Position numbers and translations under genes: made by a program. From NCBI GenBank assembly GCA_019426215.1, contig CM033391.1:7862708-7926707 (forward strand): 64,000 nt of DNA, written 5' to 3'. The DNA is from Buddleja alternifolia (Eukaryota > Streptophyta > Magnoliopsida > Lamiales > Scrophulariaceae). Position 1 is the first letter of the stretch; each line of letters opens with the position of its first letter. This document shows positions 46,118 through 58,966 of the stretch, piece by piece. The notes below the pieces were generated by a model that saw only the letters and a program-made list of their open reading frames with translations, was not told where the DNA came from and did not search any database.

Positions 46118-48464
46118 ATTAAATAATTAAATTAACAACATTTGAGATTCTACATTTTTTTGGAATCTTTCACCTGAAACTGCCAGCAAGCTCAAAGGTC
46201 CCCTAATGAATTCTAATATTAAGAACTAATAATTTCTATTGAATATTTTCTTTAATAGGTGTTATAGCATACACATTATATTTTGACAATACACCACTAA
46301 ACTTTTTATGAAAACGTACTTACCATTATGATATATTGATAATTTTACCATCATCTTTATTATAGCAAATAATTATATAATATTTTAAATAAAATTTCTT
46401 GTTTAAATATATATATTGAAATGGTTGTTTATGTGCAACGCACATGCACTTTACTAGTTATTATAAAAGTATGGATCTTGTTGGAGTTTATTCCAATCGT
46501 GGAATGATATTGGTACCCTTAATTAAGTAACCTTATTAATAGATTAATATTATTATTCCTATTAATAAATTAAACACAAATTACATGCAATAATGGTGGA
46601 TGAGAAATAAGTTGAAAGATCGTGTGGGCATTTCAGTTACTATCAATTTAAAGAAAACAAATATTATGCAGTAACGAAAGAAGCTAAGAGGGCATGTGGC
46701 CTTTCGGCTACAACCGCCATAATTGCTAGTCACCATTTGAAATCATTGTTTTACACTAATGTTCACTCTTTAACCTTTTAATTAATAATCTGACCAATGA
46801 AAATTTGTGCATATACCAGTAAGCAACTAAAGCATTCATTTTTCAGCAATCTGGAAATTGAAAAAAGGTACATGTACCTATCATCTTGGAGCATATTTCA
46901 TTATTTTTTTCAACTTGATTGAAAATTCTGAAGGTAATTTTATATTGCTTCAAGTATCATGTAACGCAACTGCCTTCGCATACACTTGTCGATCCCACAA
47001 TGATGTGACACCATTGTAGGATGGAAGATCCGCTCCGCTGCCTTTCGACTGGCTACAAGGGTCAGTTAATCTGATGTCATAATGTCAATTGAAATAGTAG
47101 CTATTTATAGTTCCGTATTTTATTTTTTTGGCTAAAATTTAGAGTTTCATTTTCAAAACTATCATTTCAATGCAAATTATGTGATCATATTTGTCGACAT
47201 AAACTTGCTAAAGAACTGCAAAAGTGATTAATTTCATGATGGATCTTATAGTATGTCTATGTACTGCCAAGCTAAAAAGCTTGACATGTTAGGTTTTTAT
47301 GCGCAATGTACATATTGATTTTTAGTTTTACCCAATTCAAACTTTCTAATGATCCGGTCCTTAGTATTATCCTCAATTTATGTGAAAAATTTATATATTT
47401 TTTTAGATATATACCTATTGGATTGTGTTAATATGGACATTTTCTTAAATGTTTTCTTACTTCTAAGGTTCGCTTTTTAAATTTTTTTAAGGATGACTCA
47501 AACTTAAGGGTTTAGTAAGAAACAATGACTTTGTTTTATGTTTGACATTTGACATGTTGAGGGAAATGGGGCATGAATATTTTCCTTCCAATGACTTTTA
47601 TCTAGAAAATGAGATTCTGTATCCAACAAAATAATAAATCTATGTACGGTCAAGCTAAAAAGCTTGGCATGTTAGGTTTTTATGCGAAATATACATATTG
47701 ATTTTTAGCTTGACAGTACATAGATAATAAATCTGTGAGGAAAAAAATCATAACTTTGTACATCATATATAAAGATGAGACTGATGGTAGACGATGATCT
47801 CAACATTTATATTAATCCTGATAAATTGATAAGACAAATGCAGCAAAAAAAATAAACTGATGTAAAAATAAAAAGTCCTGAAAAGCAGGAGGAATTTAAG
47901 CGCGAGTTCGAATCGTTTACACTCCTACATACAATGAATGAATGTTTTAGAAAATTAATATATTTCTAAAGTTAATTTGAAGACTTTTCTTTACTACAGT
48001 TAAAAATTAAATTTTCAGGCTCGACGAGCCTAATTTTCTATGTCTCGAGCTCAAACTTGAAGTCGATGAGTCGAGCTCGAGTTTGAAGTAAATGTCAGAT
48101 ACTTATTATATAGTGTTCAATATGGATTAATAGAAGTTTCAATTATGGATAATCTTTAAATTCAAATAATGTACTTTTATATAGTGTACATATAATTGAA
48201 GGTGAGATTATTAGATTTGAGAAAATTAAGCATATTTATCGGAGACATTTACCTATTAACAATTGAAAAGAAAAATTAGAGAAAAGAAAACATACAGACA
48301 GAACAACAAAGGAAAAGATATTGCACTAAATTGTACATCTTTATTGCTTATTTTTTCTATTTAGGATTTATTGTTTTTAAGTGAAAGACTATCAAGGTAT
48401 AAATATAATAGAATTAGACAATGCTTTTTAATTATGAAAGAAATTCAAAACATAGATAATGCTT
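46118..48464. other. AT-rich intergenic sequence
   Basis: No coding frame. It holds one very small complete MITE (47640-47723) and a truncated relative (about 47258-47324). A gagttcgaatcgtttac word at 47900 resembles a polymerase III B box, but no other SINE or tRNA feature was found. Confidence 0.4.
47640..47723. mobile_element. 84-bp mini-MITE
   Basis: Inverted ends ctatgtacggtcaagctaaa and the complement of tttagcttgacagtacatag enclose about 40 bp. A perfect 9-bp duplication, ataataaat, flanks it (47631-47639 and 47724-47732). A second copy at about 47258-47324 shares the first 67 bp and has lost its right end. Confidence 0.8.
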
Positions 48465-48620
48465 GAATTGTTGGATTGAGTATTTTCATTTTTCAAATTA
48501 CTGTTTTGATCCTTAATCTCTTCACGATTCCACACATGTATGTGTGAATATATATATATATATGAATATATATATTTATATATGTGTGTGCGTGTATGTG
48601 TGAATATATATATACATATA

Positions 48621-49172
48621 TGATGTGTGTGGGAAGCACACCAATGATAATATGCGATATATGATATGAAAATATGATATAAAGCACGAATTATAAGTAA
48701 AGAACATGAGATATTTACGTGGTTCGGCCAATAATATGACCTACGTCTCCACGGGGTAAAAGAGTCGATCATTTATTAGTGTTTGGAGTTGATATATATA
48801 CATGTTTATGAGGGGGTGACTAATAAGGTAAGTCAACTATTCCTAAATGTACAATGGAAAGTAGAATAAATCCTAATCCTTCCATCTTGAGCCATCTCTT
48901 TTATGGTATAATTGACAGGTCGGTTAGAGTGATCTCCGCAGGTCCGGATATGGTAAGTGCATCCCCTGATTGATCCTTGTCTGATCCTTGTCTCCAGGCT
49001 TTACTAATATAGAATGTTGTATCTGGACAGGTCGGGATAGGGCGAACCTCCAGAGGGGTGACCTGACTATAATGTCTTCTAAAGGAGTCCGAGTCTGTTA
49101 TGTTGTTGGGCTTGGGCCCTTAATCATGTTGGGCTACCAGCTTGGCCCAAGAGCCTATTTCGATCCACATCA
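48621..49172 (-). repeat. 3' LTR of the gypsy element
   Basis: 552 bp, beginning tgatgtgtgtgggaagcaca and ending cgatccacatca on the plus strand. It retains a 33-bp block (ggttcggccaataatatgac region) missing from the other LTR. Confidence 0.92.
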
Positions 49173-49186
49173 ATAGTCCCCCCCAA
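49173..49186 (-). other. polypurine tract
   Basis: Minus strand ttgggggggactat directly beside the 3' LTR, the usual plus-strand primer of an LTR retrotransposon. Confidence 0.8.
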
Positions 49187-49800
49187 CTCTGCAGTTTGAC
49201 GTAGTCAAGCTGCACGAGTTGAGAAAAGATAGATCTTTGGGCCGAGCTGAGTGTATTCTCGAGCTACTTAGGAAAAAGTTGCGTGGAGATTCTTCTCAGG
49301 TATGGATCTTGTTCTCAGGTGCGTTTCTGGGCGATATCTTGTACCTAACATGACGGTTGCATTTCCCCAGACTTGCAGTTATGAAGGCATTTCCTGAAAA
49401 ATCGTGCCACTCATTGTTTCTGTCAGTTAAGGCCGCCATCTTCATGCCCTGGCAACCGTTGATCTTTGCACACGTGTATGGCTCAGGTTGAAGCCCGCTC
49501 TTTCCTTATTTATTTTCGGTTTATTTTTGAAAATTAAAATTCAAAAAGTAACTTGCCAAAACTTGAGATTTTATTTCCTTTTGTCATTTGTGCGTTTTGT
49601 GTTTAAAATCAGAGTTTCTCCATTCTTCCCCATCTTCTCTTACCAGCCGTTTTCTCCCCCGTTCATCGCCCCTTCTCTAGGTACTTCGCTTCCTCTCTCC
49701 CTCTTATTTGTTTGTCTTGTGTTGTGTGTTTGTTGTTTTGTGTTTGCTGCTACTTTGCTGTTGTTGTCCCTGTTTCCCCTTTCCCCTCTTTTTGCGAAAA

Positions 49801-51321
49801 ATGTCAAATAGTTTAGGCTCGGATTCTCAAAACCGAGAGGATCACCAAAATTTGTTAGAGCATGATTCGGGCGGGGATACTTCCTCTTATGCGCGAGATT
49901 TGTATGATGGGTCTCCTGTTTTAGGGGGAATAGAGTTTGTAGAATTATCCTCGTCGGATATCGAATCCGACGACCGACACACCACCAATGTCCCTCCGTC
50001 TTCGGGTGTTGGGGCTGGGCATGCTGGGGTTTCTTCAGGGGATGACAGTGCACACCCATCTAACCTTGAATTGGGGGAGGAAGAAGAGCCAAACCCTAAT
50101 TATTGGAATGAGACTCTCTCTTCCTTCACCCTGCAAAAATTGAAAAACCTTCACCGTATGTATGGCGTCCCTGACGATTATTCGATAATAGTTCCCTCTC
50201 CCCAGGATAGAGCCCATCGTCCCCCTTCTCCCTCAGGTCAGGGTGACTCTTCCAGGTCTCGCACTAACCAGGAGAAGGTCCTTGGCAAAAGACCGATGAC
50301 CACCAAGACTCCCTCTAGTACACGTCCTCCAAAGCGCAGCAGCTCGGGCATAGCCATTCGGGAGATGATCCCCGACCTGCCCCTCAAGACTTTCGATCCA
50401 CCGGCTTCTCGCACCAGGTCCAGGGCCTCTGATCCTCCAACTTCTGCTTTGTCCAGGAACAAGCTCTCAGTTATGGTGGATTTCCTCCAGAGGCTCCCTA
50501 ACTCCACGATCCGTCATCACCTGGAAAACATGTCGCCTTGAAAGAGGTTTGAAGCTGCGACACTCATTTTCCCTAAGGTAACATAGTTCCTTACGTGTGT
50601 GAATTGATTATGTTTCTTCGTTTTCGCTGGTCGTGATTCGTCATGTAAAAATGTGTTGTAGTGTATGCTATTGGCTGGTCAAGTCTTGCTGGATGCCTAC
50701 AAGGGCACAGAGGTGGAGGATCTGCAGAAGAGGCTAAACTGAGCCCAAGAACAACTCAAAAAGGTCCAGGATTATTGCTTTAGCAAGGACAAGGAGCTGA
50801 AGGCTCTTCAAAAGGACTTTAACAAGCTTCTTGCCGAGAAGGTGGATTTGGAGGTGACCTTTTCAGACATGGAGATTGCTCATGACGCTGCCATGAAGGG
50901 CACTCTACTTAAGGCGCATGAGACCTGGATTGCCGAGTTGCCTTCATCTGAAGAGGGCCAAGCCTTGGTAGACAAGTTTAAGGCTGACTTTCTGGCTTCT
51001 AAAGAATTCGAGCGCCTCACTGATGACAAAATCTTCGGGTTCTTTGTCAAAGGTTTCGAAGGATGTGTTGCTCAATTCAAGGCGAAGGGCTTTCCTCCAG
51101 AAGGGGTCTCCGTGGATTTCCTAGATCGTGACGTAGCTCTCCTTGATGCCATGGCTGCTTCAGATCCGGCTTCTTCAGGTCCATCCCCTCCTCCAGCCGC
51201 AGATCAACTAGTTGTCGAGTCGCCTGATCTGCCGGTAGGTGGTGCCAAGGCTCCAGCTGAGGCCGATGTTCCAGGTGGTGCAGGAGTTGATGCCCAGGCT
51301 GCTCCCCCCGTGAAGCCTTGA
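49801..51321 (+). pseudogene. antisense two-exon frame of the gypsy element, coiled-coil protein
   Basis: Runs opposite to gag-pol. Exon 1 is 49801-50577 (259 codons) and exon 2 is 50662-51321 (220 codons), joined by a clean GT..AG intron (ctaag/gtaaca ... ttgtag/tgtatg) in phase 0. The N-terminal half is acidic and Ser-rich, then has TLQKLKNLHRMYGVPDDYSI, the type of segment found in the 'putative gypsy-type transposon' domain. Exon 2 starts CMLLAGQVLLDAY, then has a coiled coil (AQEQLKKVQDYC...) and an Ala/Pro-rich tail. Two in-frame TGA codons break it, after ENMSP in exon 1 and after KRLN in exon 2. Such extra antisense frames are known in Tat/Retand elements; their role is unknown. Confidence 0.7.
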
Positions 51322-51975
51322 AAAATTTGATGCTTTCCTTTTTAAGACTTGGTTTTTGACGGGCATATGTAGCCCTAGTACTTCGAAACACTTTTTTGTT
51401 TTTGCTGTTTTGATAGGCCTGTGTTACCTTTGGACAAATTCTTGCTCGTTTTGCTGTCCCTGCCCAGGTTTGGGCTATTGACATCTTTTTATTATGCATG
51501 TTAAGTTAGACTTGTACTTCTTGCTTTGTTACCTGCATTTTGACATTTTTGTGCGCATATTTTGTTTTATATGCCGAACATGTTTACTTACATTGTTTTG
51601 GGATGTGTGATGTCCATCTTGCATATGGTGTACCTGCTATGTCTTATAAAAGAAAATCTTAAGAGTAATTGTTTGCACAAATTCAACCAAGGAATGATCT
51701 AACCTTACTGTTGAATTACCACGAGATAATCACTAGGACAAATAACGAATTAAGTTATCACAACCATACCTCGACCGAGGGGCACCTCTATGAGAATATT
51801 ACAACCATACCTTCCTTCTTGTTAACACAAACATGTCCTCAGAGAATCTGGGTAGGACCTTTTATCTAATTTTCCTCACAGGAAAGCAAAAACAAAATGC
51901 ATTAGTTCTCAGGTGATACCTACCAGACCTACATTGAGCTATAGCCCCAGCTGGGTCAGGTGGTCCACATATTTT

Positions 51976-52318
51976 TGCAATCGTGGGGACTTGCATCACC
52001 ACCTCCGTCAATTTCTTAGTAACTTCTTCACACGTACAATCGTGGGGACTTGCACTGTCACTGTGCAATCATGGGGACTTGCATTTACATTCTTTCTCTT
52101 ATGCAATCGTGGAGACTTGCATTCATTCTCTTTCTCTTATGCAATCATGGGGACTTGCATCGGGATCGAACACCCTTTTCCAGGTGCATACAATCGTGGA
52201 GACTTGTACCACCTCCGTGCAATCGTGGGGACTTGCACACTGGATCGAACACCTGTCACTAGGTGCGTACAATCGTGGGGACTTGCACCGCAACTATGCA
52301 ATCGTGGGGACTTGCATT
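51976..52318. repeat. minisatellite, about nine copies of an 18-bp motif
   Basis: The motif caatcgtggggacttgca recurs at about 51978, 52037, 52065, 52103, 52142, 52191, 52220, 52271 and 52299, separated by variable 10-30 bp spacers. It lies between the 3' ends of the antisense frame and gag-pol. All plus-strand frames at 51913-52516 arise from this repeat. Confidence 0.85.
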
Positions 52319-52928
52319 TACCTCCTGCCTTATATCCCTTTTTTCCTCCCTCCGTCCAAAATATTCCTTAACGGGCTAGGGTGGCCAGCCCATACCGAAG
52401 GTATCCTTATGTCCCACATTCTCCGTACCTTTCCCCCTTATTCCATCTCCAACCTTATGACTGCCCCTTCCTCCTTGTCGCTCCAAACCTCGGTCTTCCT
52501 TAGGGTAGGCCCATAGATGTTCCCGAGGACCTACCTCTCCTTATTTCTCCCTGGCCTGAAGACCGTTTGATCTGTAGGTGAATTATCCCTACCTAGACCG
52601 ATCCGGATCCCCACCCAGATGGTACAATCCTAACCTCCGGCTACCTCCAGTTCACCAGCTACCCTTTACTTCACAATTCATCATACATATTTTACATATA
52701 GGCACAACTCAATCTCAAAATTTTGAAAAAATAAAATCTTACTACATTATGGGAGCTTTGCATGCAGCCCTGCAAAGAAGGCTTTACAATCTCTAGGCCG
52801 CACCTGAAAATGATAACAACCACAACTTCCAAAAAGGATTATTAGGAAAACTTGAGTTCTTCACATGACACGAAATGACACAAAAGATATTAAAAATGGA
52901 AATAAAAGGAATAGTGCAACCCTCGCGG

Positions 52929-55900
52929 TTACACGTAAAACTTCTTTAGGTTTTGCATATTCCATGGGCGAGGAAGTGGCTTACCCTCCCCATTTTCCAG
53001 CTTATATGCTTCTCCAGCTAACACCTGGGTAACCTTGTATGGGCCCTCCCAGTTAGGGTCCAATTTCTTTACCGTTCGCACCGCATCTGCCCTCTTCAGC
53101 ACTAGATCCCCCACCTGGACAGATCTGGCCTTCACTTTTGTTCCTTGAGCCTTCACGATACGCTGCTTGTATTGTTCGATCCTTAAGCATGCCTTGTCTC
53201 TGACTTCGTCGATTAACTCCAGCTCCTCCCTTAGCCTTTCTTCGTTTTGCTCTGGCTCGAAGTATCTTACCCGATGGGATTGCACTCTGATCTCCGTGGG
53301 TATGACGACCTCAGCTCCATACACTAAATGAAATGAGCTTTCACCTGCAGTGGATTTTGGGGTAGTACGATACGACCATAGTACTGATAATAATTCCCCA
53401 CCCACTCCCTCCAGTCTTTATGACCGAGGTTTGGGTATTCACGCGAACTTATTAGAAAATGGGATGTAGAAATAAATAAGTTGACTAGGACAAGAATGTG
53501 AAGAAAGAAAGCGCGAGTGTTTTACAAGATGGTTAGTGGACATACCTGGTCTTTAGACCGTGGACTATTATTCTATTGGTTACCTCGACCTGGCCATTTG
53601 TTTGAGGGTGGGCAACGACACTAAACCGCTGCTGAATTCCTAATTCTTCGCACCATCTCCTTAGCTTGATCCCGCTGAATTGTCTTCCGTTATCAGCCAC
53701 GATCTCCCTGGGTATGCCGAACCTGCAAATAATGTTTTTCCAAAGGAAACGAATGACCTCTGCTTCCGTGATCCGAGCTAAGGCTTCGGCTTCTACCCAT
53801 TTGCTGAAGTAATCGACCAGCACCAGTAAGAACTTCTTTTGGCCCTTTGCTATGAGAAATGGGCCCACAATGTCCATTCCCCACCTGACGAAGGGATAAG
53901 GGACACTCATGGAGCGCATCGCTTCCGCCGGCTGATGAATGAGACCGGCATGTTTCTGGCATTGCTCACATTTTTTTACCAGGTTGGCTGCATCCTCCTT
54001 CAGGGTCGGCCAAAAGTAACCTGCCCTTACCGTTTTCCCAGCTAGGGTTGCTCCACTTATGTGGCTGTCACAATCTCCTTCATGTATTTCTCTTAATATA
54101 TAATCTCCTTCTTCTTTCGAAGTACACCTCAGGTGGGGATGTACAAATGACTTCTTGTATAGCACATCATCGATCATGACGAACCTGGTAGCTCGGGTCT
54201 CTAACTGTTGTCGCTTCTTCCTTTCTTCAGGTAGTGTTCCCTTTGTGAGATACTGAATTATCTCCGTTCTCCAATCTCCACCTTCCTCTATCTGCAAGAT
54301 TTCTTGCTCAGTGCTAGGTTTGGTTAGAGCTTGAATGGTAATACTCCAGGTTTAACAGTCAGCGACTGAGCTACCCAGCTTGGACAGGTAGTCAGCTTTG
54401 GTGTTTTCAGCTCGGGGTATTTGATGAATTTCTAATTTGTGGAAGTGTCCTCGCAGTGCCTCTATCGTTTTCAGGTACTTCACCATCCTCTCTTACTTGG
54501 CTTCATAGGCTCCTTCGATTTGTTTGGTAACCAGTTGCGAATCTGAGTATACTATCAAGCTCTTGGCTCCTCCTTTGATTGCCATTTTAAGCCCCATAAT
54601 GAATGCTTCATATTTCGCTTCGTTGTTGCTTGCTTTAAACTCGAATTTGATGGCATATTCCAGCTGATCTCCCTCAGGTGTGGTGAGTACTACACCTGCC
54701 CGGCTCCCACTTTGCGTGGATGATCCGTCCACATGTAAGAGCCATACCTTTTCATCTTTTTTCTTTTCTTATTCAGGTCGTGTCATTTCTGTGATGAAGT
54801 CTGCCAGGACCTGGGCCTTAACCGTAGCTCGGGATGTATACTCTATCTCGACTTCCCCAAGCTCTACGGCCCATTTGACGAGTCGTCCTGATGTTCCATC
54901 CTTTCCTAGCACAGTCTTAAGTGGTTGGCTAGTTTTCACGATGATCTTGTATGTCAAGAAGTAAGGCTTGAGTCTCCTTGCGGTGACAGCCAGCACCAAC
55001 GCCAATGCCATTTTCTCCACATCCGTGTATCGTGACTCAACGTCTGTGAGGACTTTGCTGACGTAATATACAGGCTTCTCCGTCTTATCCTCTTCTCGAA
55101 CTAGGACTGTGCTGACAGCTCGATCAGCCACAGCTATGTAGACTACCAGGGGCTGGCCCTGCACAGGTTTGGTTAATAGTGGCACCTTACTCAGGTATGT
55201 CTTGAGGTCTTCGAAAGCTTGCTGGCATTCAGTAGTCCAGCTAAAGTTATCAACTTTCCGTAGGATCTCGAAAAATGGTAAGCTTTTCTCCGCGCATTTG
55301 GATATGAAGCGACTTAAGGCCGTGATTCTCCCGTTTAACCTTTGTACTTCGTTCATATTCCTAGGCGCTACCATATCTTGGATAGCCTTGATCTTCGCGG
55401 GGTTAGCCTCGATGCCTCTCTCTGTTAACATGTACCCTAGAAACTTTCCTCCCTTGATTCCAAATGCACATTTGGCCAGGTTCAGCTTCATCCCATATCT
55501 TTGAAGTGTTTCAAAGGTCTCTTGTAGGTCTTGTACATGGGTACCGGCGATGCGACTTTTAACCACCATGTCGTCTACGTATACTTCAATATTCTTTCCC
55601 CTATGCTCTTGGAACATCACGTCCACCAGTCTTTGGTATGTGGCTCCGGCATTCTTTAAGCTGAAGGGCATGACTATGTAGCAGAAAGTACCGAAGGAGG
55701 TGATGAAGCTGACCTTCTTTTAGTCTTCCTCAGCCAAGGGTATCTGATGATACCCGCTCTGGGCATCCATAGTGCTTAGTAACTCGTACCCAGTTTTAGC
55801 ATCTACTAATTGGTCGATCCTAGGTAGGGGATAATGATCCTTAGGGCAAGCATTGTTCAGGTCGCGAAAGTCGATGCACATTCTCCATTTTTGCCCCGCC

Positions 55901-58860
55901 TTCGGTACTAAGACTACGTTAGATATCCATTCTAGGAATTGTATTTCTACAATGTGCTTAGCTTTGAGTAGTTTATCGATTTTAGCTTTGATGATGGCAT
56001 CTTTCTCCGGGCCGAAGTGTCTTTTCTTTTGAATGATCGGTCTTGCACTTGGATCTATGTTCAGGTGATGTTGTATGACTGTTGGCGCAATTCCTACCAA
56101 GTCATTTGCGGACCAGGAGAAGACATCCGCGTGTTGCCTCAGCATGGTTATCAATTCTTCTTTCAGGTCGGGACTCAAGTGCGATCCTATCTTGATTATC
56201 TTCTCTTTGTCTCTAGGTGCGAGTTCTATGCTCACCAATTCACCTACCGGCTCCACATGCGATGGTACTATTTTTTTAGCGCTCTCTTTATCTTCTACCT
56301 CCATAGGTTTTGTCTTGCGCTTCTTTTGTTCATTAGATTTCTCTCCTTGTCTGATAGAGGCCAGGTAATATTTCTTAGATTGGTGCTGGTTGCCAGATAC
56401 CTCCCCCACTCCGTTGAGTGCTGGGAATTTCATCTTCATATGCTGTATTGAGACTACTGCCTCAAACAGAACTAGTGTCGGTCTACCTAGTATCACATTA
56501 TAGGCCGAGGGAGTGTCCACGACCAAGAATTTGGTCAGCTTTGTCACTTTGTTAGATCCTTCGCCTAAGGAGAGGGGTAATGAAACAATACCCATAGGTC
56601 TCACCGCTTTCCTTGAGAATCCAAACAATGCAGTACGCACGGCCTCCAATTTGCTAATTCCTAGATTCATTTGCTCGAATGCTTGGTAGAAGAGGATGTC
56701 TACCGAGCTGCCGGTGTCAACAAAGATTCTTTGTACATCATAGTTTGCCATGACAGCAGTTATTACCAGTGCGTCGCAGTGGGGTGTCTGTATAGCTTGG
56801 GCGTTTTCAGGTCCGAACTGTATTTCCTTCCTAGGTCGGGCCTGGCTGACATTCATAAAGAACGCTGGTTGGGTTTCTATAGCTCTCGCTTGCTGTTTTA
56901 GGTTCCGCTTGGATTTGCCTGTTGTTAGGCCTCCCGATATAATATGAATGGTTGCTCGGTTGTGGTTGTCGACCTCTCTGGGTGCAACCTCTTGGGCGGG
57001 TGCCTTATTGATTTGTTGAGGAAAATTTCCTCTGCCTCCAGGTCCGGCCCTTCCACCTCGCCATCCTCTACCCCGACCTCACCAGGTATGACTCCCTCGT
57101 GCTGGGGCCGCGTTGCTTGTGTTGCGGTTGTCTATCACATATTCCTTCAAGTAACCCATGTTTGCTAATCGCTGGATTTCATCGATCAATTGTGGACATT
57201 CATCGGTATCATGACCGTACTCGCGGTGGTACCTGCAGAAAAGTGCACTGGGAGGGTTTTTGGGTTCCTGGTCTGCACCTTCGGGCCATTGGATCAGGTT
57301 CTTGACCTCCACAGCCATCAAATGGTCGCTCCAATTTCCCCTCATGGGTATGCGTTTGGATCTGGGCGCACTCGGAGCAGGTGGTGCCACCCGAGTTGTG
57401 TTGGGGATCCATCCACTTCTTTTGTCTTTTCGAGATCTGTTTTTATTGCCATCGTTTTGCTTTTCTTTCTTTTGCTTGGCTCTCCTCATCATGTGGGCGT
57501 CTTCCAAGTTGACGTATTTTTCAGCTCGGGTTAGTAACTCATCAAAGCTCAGGACGGGCCTTTTGGTCAATGATTTGAATAGGTCACCCTCTTTCAGGCC
57601 CGTCGTAAATGCACTTGCCTTCAAGTCCGATATTGCCGCTGGCGTCTCAAGTGTTGCCATGTTGAAACGTTTGACATACGCACGTAGGGTTTCGTCATCT
57701 CTTTGTTTGATGCTGAATAAGCTTAAAGGAGTTTTCTCGTGCCGCTTGCTGCTAGCGAATTGGTGCAAAAACTTAGAGCTAAACTCCGAGAAAGATCCAA
57801 TGGATCTAGCCGGGAGTTGGTTGAACCACTATTGCGCGGATTTGGCTAAGGTACACAAGAACACCCTACATTTGATGGCATCGGAGTACCTGTGCAGCAA
57901 AGCATAATTACGAAAAGTGTATAGGTGGTCTTCCGGATCCGTTGTTCCATCGTACAACGCAATGGTTTGGACCCTGAAGTCCCTTGGTAGTTCCTCATTT
58001 GCAATGAAATCTGTGAATGGAATGCTCCGATCTGTTGAGGTCCAGCCTCCTATAGCTTTACGCTCCAGGTCTTCCATTCGTCTTGCCATTTTTTCAATCT
58101 GTTCTAACTTGGCTTTTGCCTTTTCTTTCACATCGTGATCTACCCATCCAGATCGGGCGGAAACGAAACTATTGGCATCATCCTCGAGTTCTTTGTCATG
58201 TTTGGTGCGGATCCATACCTGTTGTTTCTGCAGGTCTTCCTTTTCAAGGGTGTTGCTATGTGAGCGATGCACCTGGAAATGTGACTTATTCTCGTGCGGT
58301 TGTTTCTTGCGCAAGTTAGGTTGGGGGACCCATCGTTCCAGATCTTCCTCTTCCAGGTCCAAGCGACGCATATAGCGTCCTTCTGGCGCTAAGAACTTTT
58401 TTGGTGGCATGTCGTCATCCTTTCCTGCGCTTTGTTTGAGGTCTTCCGGTCGTTCTACTCTCTTGCATGTATTGCCATCAGGGATACCTTTAGCGTTATC
58501 CCCCATCTCCACGTTCCTTCCCTCAGGTGTTCCCCTTTGCATCGGAGACACCATATCCTCCTTCTGTGCTAGATCCGGCACACCTGCAAGTTTAGATCTT
58601 ACTACCTTATTGACGGCTTTGCCAATGACGCCTTCGAATCTTCCCATGAATTGCTCCAGGTCGAGTATGCTCTGAGGGGAGATATCCTTCCCACTTGTTT
58701 GCCCTCCTGGCGAGTCGTCCTCGGCTTGATTTTGCAAATCATCCTCCAATCGCCTCACCAGGTTGGTCGGTGTTGCAGGTGTGGCTTGTTCAATACCGGA
58801 TGGGGAAAACATTATCTTCCCATTCCCGCCATCTTTGATCAAATTCTTCATCCTTAACAT
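52929..58860 (-). pseudogene. gag-pol polyprotein, one frame broken by stops
   Basis: Every piece from the ATG at 58860 to the stop at 52929 is in one frame once a 130-bp insert (53416-53545) is removed, giving about 1930 codons. Order: gag; a CRYHREYGHDTDEC zinc knuckle near 57180; aspartic protease (VDTGSSVDILF near 56720); reverse transcriptase (CIDFRDLNNACPKDHYPLPR near 55850, EVYVDDMVVKSR near 55570); RNase H (LHVDGSSTQSGSRAGVV near 54720); integrase with its zinc finger (KKCEQCQKHA) and core (MDIVGPF, DNGRQF, GQVEVTNR). In-frame stops lie at 57829-57831, 57079-57081, 55720-55722, 54769-54771, 54493-54495 and 54352-54354. It cannot make a full polyprotein without readthrough. Confidence 0.9.
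53416..53545 (-). other. 130-bp intron-like insert in the integrase coding region
   Basis: After HGLKT, the minus strand reads AG then GTATGT (consensus donor) and, 130 bp later, CATAAAG then A CTG GAG GGA. Joining the exons gives HGLKTR-LEGVGGELLSVLW, the usual continuation of gypsy integrase, and restores the frame. The insert contains stops. The alternative is a small insertion, since similar words (GTCTAAAGAC and GTCATAAAGAC) lie at its two ends; removing one of these copies does not restore the frame. Confidence 0.55.
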
Positions 58861-58948
58861 ATCCTCCTCTGCTATTGCAAAATGTTATCGTGAAAGAAAA
58901 AAAATTCGAAAAAATAAATTTACCTCACGTTTTATTTTGCTCAGAATT

Positions 58949-58964
58949 TCCCCAGACGGCGCCA
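58949..58964 (-). other. primer binding site
   Basis: Minus strand tggcgccgtctgggga, two bases inside the 5' LTR. The first nine bases match the 3' end of plant tRNA-Asp, as in many Ty3/gypsy elements. Confidence 0.75.
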
Positions 58965-58966
58965 AT

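Noticed and set aside
47885..47930. tRNA or SINE candidate (gagttcgaatcgtttac)
   Set aside because: Only a B-box-like word is present; no cloverleaf, A box or flanking duplication was found.
51976..52318. CRISPR-like repeat-spacer pattern
   Set aside because: Spacers are short and irregular, the repeat lacks dyad symmetry, and the context is a plant retrotransposon.
51913..52516. Plus-strand frames of 152 and 177 codons with repeated SWGLA or RGDLH
   Set aside because: They are translations of the 18-bp minisatellite.
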